13,911 nucleotides of DNA from Alphaproteobacteria bacterium. Lineage in GTDB: Bacteria; Pseudomonadota; Alphaproteobacteria; Rhizobiales; Xanthobacteraceae. Position 1 is the first letter of the stretch; each line of letters starts with the position of its first letter. The notes beneath the pieces are model-generated. The model did no database searches. It was given only the letters and a program-made list of their open reading frames with translations, and was not told the DNA's origin. Position numbers and translations under genes: made by a program. Of the stretch, positions 8,172 to 13,911 are shown piece by piece. Location: positions 1-13,911 of the forward strand of contig VAZL01000071.1 in NCBI GenBank assembly GCA_005883445.1, given 5' to 3'.

Positions 8172-11063
8172 GTGTCGCAGCGATGGGTCGGCTCGCCCGT
8201 TGAGCGCAAGGAAGATCAGGCGCTCCTGACCGGGCAGGCACGCTTTATCGACGATCTCTCGCCAATTCCGGGAATCCGCTTTGCAGCGATCTTGCGTTCG
8301 CCCCATCCGCACGCACGGATCGGACGGATCGATCTCGCGCGAGCGCGGGACCTGCCAGGGGTTCGGGGCATCGTCACCGGCAAGGACGTCAGCGATCTGA
8401 TTGGACCGGTGCCGAGCGTCGTGAAGGCTCCGCTCGCCTACTATCCCATCGCAATCGACCGGGTACGATACGTCGGCGAGCCCGTTGCCGTGGTAATTGC
8501 GGACACGCGTTACATCGCGGAAGACGCGTGCGACCTGATCGGCGTCGAATATGAAGTGCTTCCGGCAGCGTCCGACCTGCGAAGCGCCACCGCGCGCGAC
8601 GCCCCGGTGATCCACGAGAGGGTCGGTTCGAACATCATAAGCCGGCGCAGCTTCAGCTACGGCAACCCGGATGCTGCCTTTGCCGTGGCTGATCGAGTGT
8701 TCGAGTTCTCGTACTCGTATCCGCGCTATGCCTCCACGCCGATGGAGACGTTCGGCGTCATTGCGCAATTCGAACGGGCCCCTGACCGTTACACGGTATG
8801 GTCGAACTTCCAGGGGCCGTTCGTGGTCCAGCCGCTCATGGCCAGCGCATTGCGTGTGCCTGGCCACCGACTTCGCCTCATCACGCCGCCGAGCAGCGGC
8901 GGAAGTTTCGGTATCAAGCAGGCCGTTTTTTCGTACATCGTCCTTCTCGCCGCCGTCAGCCGCAAGACGGGCGTGCCCGTCAAGTGGATCGAAGATCGCG
9001 CCGAGCACCTCACGGCCTCGTCCGCCTCGAGCGATCGCGTGGGAACGGTCGCGGCGGCGTTCACGAAGGACGGCGAGCTCACTGGATTGCGGTTCAGGAA
9101 CACCGCGAACATGGGCGCCCACGTGCGGCCGCCCGAGCCCGCCTCCCTCTATCGCATGCACGCCGCCTCAAACGGCTGCTACAAGGTGCAGAACATTTCC
9201 ATCGACAACGAGCTCGTTGTCACGAACTGCACACCCGTGGGTCTCAATCGAGGATACGGGGGACCACAGTTCTATTTTGCCCTCGAACGTATCATGGACA
9301 TCGCGGCGCGCGGGCTCGCCATGGATCCGGCGGAACTGCGCCGTCGCAATTTCATTTCTGTCGATGCTTTCCCTTACAGAGCGCCGGCAGGCGCCATATT
9401 CGACGCCGGCGACTACGATGCGGCGCTGTCGGAGCTCCTGCGGATCGCCGACTATGACGAGCTCAAACGCCGGCGCGACGAAGTCCGCCGCAAGGGAGGG
9501 CTTTTCGGCATCGGCCTGGCAGCGGGTGTAGAACCATCCGGCTCGAATATGGCCTATGTTTCGCTGGCGCAGACGGCGCAAGACCGCCGCCGTGCCGACC
9601 GCAAATCGGGCGCTAATGCCAGCGCAGTGGTCTCGGTCGATCCGAGCGGACAAGTCACGTTGCGCCTGTGCAGCACCCCGAATGGCCAGGGCCATGCGAC
9701 GGTTGCCGCGCAGATCGTCGCCGACGCGCTCGGACTGCACCCCAACGACGTCGATGTGGTGACGGAGATCGACACGCTGACAAGCGCTTGGTCGATTGCG
9801 TCGGGAAATTACTCGAACCGCTTCGCGGCAATCGTCGTCGATGCCATCGCCAAGTGCGCGGAACAAGTCGCGCAGAAAATCAAATTGCTTGCCTCTGACG
9901 CCCTGGATGCTGCTCCCGAAGAGATCGAGCTACGCGAAGGCTATGCCCGAGTGCGCGGTCAGTCCAACAAGGGATTGCCGTTCCGCAAGGCGGCGGCGCG
10001 CGCGCACTGGGACCCCGCCGGTTTGCCGGACGATGCCACCCCCGGAATTCATGAAGCTGCCGTCGTGTCGCCGCCAGTCTTGGGCGCGCCCGATGACGAA
10101 GATCGGATTGCTTCCGCGGTCACATTCGGCTTCGTAATCGATTTGGTGGCGGTGGAGATCGACCGCAGCACCGGGGCGATCCGCATCGATAAATATGTCT
10201 CGGTTCACGACGTCGGAACCCAGCTCAATCCCAAAATCGTCGAAGGACAGGTCCACGGCGGCTTTGCCCATGGTCTAGGCGCGGCGCTGTTCGAAGAATT
10301 GGTGTATGACGAGCGGGGCAATTTCCTGTCGGGGACTTTTGCGGATTATCTCTGTCCGACAGCCGTCGAAGTTCCACCCGTCGAGATCGGCCACGTCGAA
10401 ACGGCTTCTCCCGTCAATGCGCTAGGCGCGAAGGGCATGGGAGACGGCAGTTCGATGCTCACCCCCGCCGTGATCGCAAACGCCGTCGCGGATGCCCTCG
10501 GACGAGACGATATTTCGTTGCCGTTGAACCTGCGGCGCGTGTGGGCGCTCGCGAACGGGCACGATGTTAGGCGGCGCCCGGTCGCAGCGCAGGTCCGAGC
10601 AGAAGGGACGGCGGTCGGCGCCGGGGCGCTGACGGGAAGCGGGGAAATCTCCCTGTCCGCTCCCGTCGAGGAGGTGTGGCGCCGGCTCCTCGATCCGAGC
10701 GAGCTTGCTGCCATCATCCCGGGGTGTCGCGGCCTCACGCAGGAAGGTCCAGATCGCTACTCGGCGGAGGTCGTGATCGGTGTTGCCGGCATTCGCGGGG
10801 CTTTGGGGTTCGGATCGGGATCGGGCTTCTTGAGTCTGCGACCCGAGGTCGGCGGCCGCACGCATCTCCAGTATTGCTACGAAGCCGATATCGGCGGCAA
10901 GGTTGCGGCCGTCGGCCAGCGCATGCTCGGTAGCGTGACGCGTTATCTCATCGCTCAATTCTTTCACTCTCTGGAGCGTCGGCTCAGACCGATGGGTGGC
11001 TCGGGCTGGCGAAGCTGGTGGTCGAAATTGCGACGGTATGGCCGAAACGGAGGCGAGCCGTGA
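8172..11063 (+). CDS. Xanthine dehydrogenase/CoxL-family molybdopterin-binding subunit fused to a CoxG-like SRPBCC domain
   Basis: The product has 963 residues, against roughly 760-800 for a normal subunit of this family. It binds the molybdopterin cofactor and hydroxylates the substrate. Residues about 1-120 form the hammerhead domain (WVGSPVERKEDQALLTGQ). Cofactor-binding domains run to about 800 and include GGSFGIK (243-249). The active-site loop reads NRGYGGPQ (359-366), unlike the CSFR loop of true CO dehydrogenase and unlike RGAGR of form II proteins. The catalytic GVGE motif reads GMGD, with Asp at 758. Residues 820 to about 932 form a CoxG/SRPBCC domain (GSGEISLSAPVEEVW, IPGC, EADIGGKVAAVGQRMLG), a part usually encoded separately. 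Start: GTG 8172 has GGAAG 11 nt upstream and gives the usual short N-terminus; GTG 8139 would add 11 residues. Subunit identity is firm; the substrate is unknown. Confidence 0.93.
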   Translation: MSQRWVGSPVERKEDQALLTGQARFIDDLSPIPGIRFAAILRSPHPHARIGRIDLARARDLPGVRGIVTGKDVSDLIGPVPSVVKAPLAYYPIAIDRVRYVGEPVAVVIADTRYIAEDACDLIGVEYEVLPAASDLRSATARDAPVIHERVGSNIISRRSFSYGNPDAAFAVADRVFEFSYSYPRYASTPMETFGVIAQFERAPDRYTVWSNFQGPFVVQPLMASALRVPGHRLRLITPPSSGGSFGIKQAVFSYIVLLAAVSRKTGVPVKWIEDRAEHLTASSASSDRVGTVAAAFTKDGELTGLRFRNTANMGAHVRPPEPASLYRMHAASNGCYKVQNISIDNELVVTNCTPVGLNRGYGGPQFYFALERIMDIAARGLAMDPAELRRRNFISVDAFPYRAPAGAIFDAGDYDAALSELLRIADYDELKRRRDEVRRKGGLFGIGLAAGVEPSGSNMAYVSLAQTAQDRRRADRKSGANASAVVSVDPSGQVTLRLCSTPNGQGHATVAAQIVADALGLHPNDVDVVTEIDTLTSAWSIASGNYSNRFAAIVVDAIAKCAEQVAQKIKLLASDALDAAPEEIELREGYARVRGQSNKGLPFRKAAARAHWDPAGLPDDATPGIHEAAVVSPPVLGAPDDEDRIASAVTFGFVIDLVAVEIDRSTGAIRIDKYVSVHDVGTQLNPKIVEGQVHGGFAHGLGAALFEELVYDERGNFLSGTFADYLCPTAVEVPPVEIGHVETASPVNALGAKGMGDGSSMLTPAVIANAVADALGRDDISLPLNLRRVWALANGHDVRRRPVAAQVRAEGTAVGAGALTGSGEISLSAPVEEVWRRLLDPSELAAIIPGCRGLTQEGPDRYSAEVVIGVAGIRGALGFGSGSGFLSLRPEVGGRTHLQYCYEADIGGKVAAVGQRMLGSVTRYLIAQFFHSLERRLRPMGGSGWRSWWSKLRRYGRNGGEP

Positions 11064-11938
11064 AGCCTGTGGCGTTCGACTATTATCGGCCGGAGGCCGT
11101 TTCGGAAGCGCTCGCTCTCCTGTCCGAGAAGGGGGAGGAGGCGGCCGTCCTCGCTGGCGGGATGACGCTCGGACCGATGCTGAACCTCAGAGTCGTTCGT
11201 CCGCGCGCCGTGATCGACATTTCACGCATCCAGGCGCTGAAGACCATTACGGCACGATCCAACATCGTGGTGACCGGCGCTGGAGTGGTACAGAGCGACG
11301 CGCTGCGCGCGAACGTCATTGCACGCGAGGTGCCGCTGCTCGTCATGGCGTTGCCATGGGTCGGGCATTTTCAGACGCGCAATCGCGGAACACTCGGCGG
11401 CTCGGTCGCGCACGCGGATCCGAGCGCCGAAATACCGCTCGCCCTCGTCGTGTGCGACGGGGCCGTCGTGCTGCAGTCGCGGCGGCGGCAACGGCGCGTT
11501 CCTGCGCGGGAGTTCTTTCTCGGCGCGCTCACCACGCAGCGCCAGCCGGACGAGATGGTGACGGCGCTGGAGTGGCCGCGCGCCGCGCCGGATGCCGGCC
11601 ACGCCTTCACGGAGATCGCTCAGCGGCACGGAGACTTCGCGATCGCGGCTGCAGGCTGTAGCCTTCGTCTCGATAAGAGCGGCCGGCTCGAGGAACTCTC
11701 CCTTGGTGTCGGGGGGGTGGAGAGTCGGCCAGTCGCCATCGACGCGAAGGGTTTTCTCGGCTGTTCCGCGAGCGACATCGCCGCAGGCCTCTGCGAGCAT
11801 GCTGCGGTCAGCGTGACACCCATGGAGGATCATTCGGCAAGCGCCGATTATCGGATTGCGCTCACGAGGGTGCTGGTGGAGCGCGCGGTCAACGATGCGC
11901 TCGCGATGGCTCGACAGCGAAGGGATCGCCTGCAATGA
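11060..11938 (+). CDS. FAD-binding subunit of the molybdenum hydroxylase (CoxM family)
   Basis: The product has 292 residues, normal for the medium subunit. It takes electrons from the iron-sulfur subunit onto FAD and passes them to an external acceptor. FAD-binding motifs are visible: VLAGGMTLGPMLNLRVVRP (30-48), close to the family AGGxSLxPxxNLR pattern, and TRNRGTLGGSVAHADPSAE (107-125). The C-terminal CO-dehydrogenase flavoprotein domain follows (about 180-285). There is no cysteine-rich insertion of the kind in 4-hydroxybenzoyl-CoA reductase, so no extra 4Fe-4S cluster is expected. GTG 11060 is chosen because it overlaps the preceding TGA (GTGA) and has GGAGG 6 nt upstream; an in-frame GTG at 11018 lies inside the previous gene. 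It overlaps the next gene by 4 bp, so the subunits are probably translationally coupled. Confidence 0.93.
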   Translation: MKPVAFDYYRPEAVSEALALLSEKGEEAAVLAGGMTLGPMLNLRVVRPRAVIDISRIQALKTITARSNIVVTGAGVVQSDALRANVIAREVPLLVMALPWVGHFQTRNRGTLGGSVAHADPSAEIPLALVVCDGAVVLQSRRRQRRVPAREFFLGALTTQRQPDEMVTALEWPRAAPDAGHAFTEIAQRHGDFAIAAAGCSLRLDKSGRLEELSLGVGGVESRPVAIDAKGFLGCSASDIAAGLCEHAAVSVTPMEDHSASADYRIALTRVLVERAVNDALAMARQRRDRLQ

Positions 11939-12438
11939 CAACGCTTCATCGCGCAGCCGGTGAGCGCTTCACGCTCCATTTGACCTTGAACGGGCAACGC
12001 CGATCCGGCGAGGCCGAGCCGCGCATGCTGCTGTGCGATTTTCTGCGTCATGAGCTGCAGGCCTTCGGGGTTCACGTCGGTTGCGAGCATGGCGTATGTG
12101 GCGCCTGTACGGTTCTCCTCGATGGACGAGCCGTGCGCAGCTGCACCCAGTACGCCGCCCAGGCCGACGGCGCGGACATCGTCACCGTGGAGGGGCTCGC
12201 TGAACCAGGCACGCTCAACGAGGTACAGCGCGCCTTCGCGAAGCATCATGCCCTGCAATGCGGGTTCTGCACGCCGGGTATATTGTGCTCGGTGACGCAT
12301 TTTCTGCGCGACACGCCGGCACCGGACGAGCAGCAGGTCCGCGACATGCTTTCCGGTCACATCTGCCGGTGCACGGGATATGCGCCGATCGTTGCCGCGG
12401 TGCTCGAAGCCGCAACCGCGATCCGCAAAGGTTCGTGA
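11935..12438 (+). CDS. 2Fe-2S subunit of the molybdenum hydroxylase (CoxS family)
   Basis: The product has 167 residues, the usual size of the small subunit. It carries two 2Fe-2S clusters that move electrons from molybdenum to FAD. All eight ligand cysteines are present: C50, C55, C58 and C70 for the plant-type cluster (GCEHGVCGACTVLLDG), and C109, C112, C144 and C146 for the second (CGFCTPG, ICRCTGY). The ATG overlaps the FAD-subunit stop (ATGA), matching the tight operon. The order here is large, medium, small; the classical cox operon has medium, small, large. The intact cysteine set argues that the complex is functional for electron transfer even though the large subunit has unusual active-site residues. 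Confidence 0.96.
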   Translation: MTTLHRAAGERFTLHLTLNGQRRSGEAEPRMLLCDFLRHELQAFGVHVGCEHGVCGACTVLLDGRAVRSCTQYAAQADGADIVTVEGLAEPGTLNEVQRAFAKHHALQCGFCTPGILCSVTHFLRDTPAPDEQQVRDMLSGHICRCTGYAPIVAAVLEAATAIRKGS

Positions 12439-12439
12439 C

Positions 12440-13911
12440 ATGGATCTGGGCAGCGCGTTTGCCGCCTCGGTGATGCGCCAACCTCGGCAGGAGGCGTTCG
12501 TCGAAGGCAACCGTCGGATGACCTATGCCGATTGGTATCGTGAGATCGCGTCGGTTGCCGGCGGCTTGCGGGACATGGGGTTACAGGCCGGGGACCATCT
12601 CGTGCTGGTGATGCGGAATCGATACGAGATGGCGACGCTGTACTGGGCATGCCAATTGCTCGGCATCGTGTTTACGCCGGTGAGCTGGCGCGCAACCGCG
12701 GACGAGATCAGGTATTGCCTCGAGGACGCCGAAGCGGCAGCCGTGGCGTTCGACGGCGCCTCGGGCGCGGCCGCCCCAGAGGCTGCCGCGACGCTCAAGA
12801 TCGACCCGCGCCGTGTGATCCTTACCGCCGACGGCAAAGGTGAAGGTATGCCATTCGCACGACTGCGCGATTCACCCGTGCTCGCCCGTCCCGCCGCGGT
12901 CAGCGAGTCCGCGACATGCTTGATGCTTTACACCTCCGGGACCACCGGGCGCACAAAAGGCGTGCCGCGCAGCCACCGTAGCGAGCTGATGGCGGCGATT
13001 GCTCACATTGCCCAGAACCAATATCGGCAGGGCGATTCCGGTCTCGGCGTGATGCCGTTCTTCCACACGATGGGCGTGCGCATAATGCTCAGCGCGGCGC
13101 TGCTCAATGGCAAACTGGTGTGTGTGCCCGAATATGGACCGGAGCAGGTTCTGCGGCTGATCTCCGAGGAGCGGCTGACGACGCTCTTCCTCGTCCCCAC
13201 GATGTTCCACGACGTGCTGCGACACCCTGAGTTCGAGTCTTACGACCTGCGTTCCTTGTCCCGTGTCGGCTTCGCAGGCATGACGATGAGTCCGGCGCTG
13301 ATCGAGTGTTGCCTGGATCAGCTCAAGCCCAATCTGTTCGTCAACTACTATGGTTCCAGCGAAATCTACACCTTCAGCTACTGCGATCATCTCGACCGCA
13401 AGCCCGGCTGCGCCGGGCGCGCCGGGATGAACCAGATCATCCGGGTCGTTTCGCCGTCCCGCGACGACGATATCGAGATCGACCTGCCGTCGGGCGTCAC
13501 TGGTGAGATCGTCGCCAGCATGCGCAGCCCGGAGGCGTTTTCGCGCTACTGGAAGCGCCCCGATGCCGACGCCAAGGCCATTCAAGGCAGCTGGTACCGC
13601 ACCGGTGATCTCGGAAAGCTCGACGAGGATGGCGAGCTCTACGTCGTCGGCCGCGTCGACGACATGATCATCAGCGGCGGCGAAAACATCTTTCCGGAGG
13701 AAGTGGAGGACGCCCTCGCGCGCAGCAAGCTCGTCGCGGGGTGCGCCGTCGTGGGAATGCCGGACGAACGGCTCGGCGCTAAGGTGGTGGCCTTCGTTGA
13801 ACCGGCGAGCGCCGAGCTCGCACCTGATGAGCTCGACAAGGTGTGCTTGCGCGGCGGGCTCGCCCGTTTCAAGCGCCCCAGGGAATACGTGTTCGTGAAG
13901 GCCATCCCCCG
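12440..13911 (+). CDS. Acyl/aryl-CoA ligase (class I adenylate-forming enzyme), 3' end cut by window edge
   Basis: 490 codons are visible and the frame is open to the edge. These enzymes activate a carboxylic acid as an acyl-AMP and then form the CoA thioester. Motifs: phosphate loop YTSGTTGRTKGVPRSH from Y164, YGSSE (304-308), YRTGDLG with T388, G389 and D390, and hinge GRVDDMIISGGENIFPEEVE from G404. The text ends at RFKRPREYVFVKAIP, just before the usual catalytic lysine, so only about 15-25 residues should be missing. Its general form resembles benzoate-, 4-chlorobenzoate- and medium-chain acyl-CoA ligases; the substrate cannot be read. ATG 12440 starts one base after the iron-sulfur subunit stop, with AAAGG 8 nt upstream, so it belongs to the hydroxylase operon. 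That context suggests the hydroxylase substrate or product is a carboxylic acid handled as a CoA thioester. Confidence 0.95.
   Translation, partial: MDLGSAFAASVMRQPRQEAFVEGNRRMTYADWYREIASVAGGLRDMGLQAGDHLVLVMRNRYEMATLYWACQLLGIVFTPVSWRATADEIRYCLEDAEAAAVAFDGASGAAAPEAAATLKIDPRRVILTADGKGEGMPFARLRDSPVLARPAAVSESATCLMLYTSGTTGRTKGVPRSHRSELMAAIAHIAQNQYRQGDSGLGVMPFFHTMGVRIMLSAALLNGKLVCVPEYGPEQVLRLISEERLTTLFLVPTMFHDVLRHPEFESYDLRSLSRVGFAGMTMSPALIECCLDQLKPNLFVNYYGSSEIYTFSYCDHLDRKPGCAGRAGMNQIIRVVSPSRDDDIEIDLPSGVTGEIVASMRSPEAFSRYWKRPDADAKAIQGSWYRTGDLGKLDEDGELYVVGRVDDMIISGGENIFPEEVEDALARSKLVAGCAVVGMPDERLGAKVVAFVEPASAELAPDELDKVCLRGGLARFKRPREYVFVKAIP

Noticed and set aside
8052..9161. 369-codon minus-strand frame opposite the molybdenum subunit
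   Set aside because: It is a GC-driven shadow, rich in Arg, Asp and His with no domain, opposite a strongly conserved subunit.
8172..12438. Annotation as an aerobic CO dehydrogenase (coxLMS)
   Set aside because: The large subunit lacks the CSFR copper-binding loop and the catalytic Glu, and the gene order is large-medium-small.
8172..12438. Annotation as 4-hydroxybenzoyl-CoA reductase
   Set aside because: The FAD subunit is of ordinary length without the Cys-containing insertion for a 4Fe-4S cluster, and a CoxG domain is fused to the large subunit.

Overview
The window looks like chromosome from a GC-rich alphaproteobacterium, probably Bradyrhizobium-like (Hyphomicrobiales). That is inferred from codon use, protein style and gene content; no RNA gene or other taxonomic marker is present. 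There are ten protein-coding genes. Two are cut by the window edges: an NRPS on the left and an acyl/aryl-CoA ligase on the right. No tRNA, rRNA, CRISPR array, insertion sequence or phage gene was seen.

Left part (1-6155): a nonribosomal peptide synthetase gene reads leftwards out of the window. It starts directly with a condensation domain, followed by the first part of an adenylation domain. Diverging from it across about 340 bp is a rightward group: a DUF697-type membrane protein, a 65-residue membrane protein, a PvdE/SyrD-type cyclic-peptide ABC exporter, and a prohibitin/SPFH membrane protein whose start overlaps the exporter's stop. This reads as a biosynthesis-plus-export locus for a peptide natural product, possibly siderophore-like. 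The exporter would carry the peptide or its precursor across the inner membrane, and the SPFH and DUF697 proteins may organise the membrane around it.

Middle part (6236-7890, minus strand): a secreted metallo-beta-lactamase-fold hydrolase with all its metal ligands, and an EntD-type 4'-phosphopantetheinyl transferase. The transferase is the enzyme class needed to activate the NRPS carrier domains, so it links this part to the left-hand cluster.

Right part (8172-13911, plus strand): a tight operon with ATGA/GTGA overlaps encodes a xanthine-oxidase/CO-dehydrogenase-family hydroxylase in the order molybdenum subunit, FAD subunit, 2Fe-2S subunit, then a CoA ligase one base downstream. The molybdenum subunit is unusual. 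It carries a fused CoxG/SRPBCC domain that seems internally shortened, has Asp where the catalytic Glu is expected, and has an atypical active-site loop. It is best read as an uncharacterised hydroxylase, probably for a carboxylic-acid or CoA-linked substrate, not as a true CO dehydrogenase.

The strongest leads are the exporter operon with its SPFH and DUF697 partners, the sharp base-composition change between the two NRPS domains, the odd molybdenum subunit, and a perfect 22-bp palindrome inside the exporter operon.
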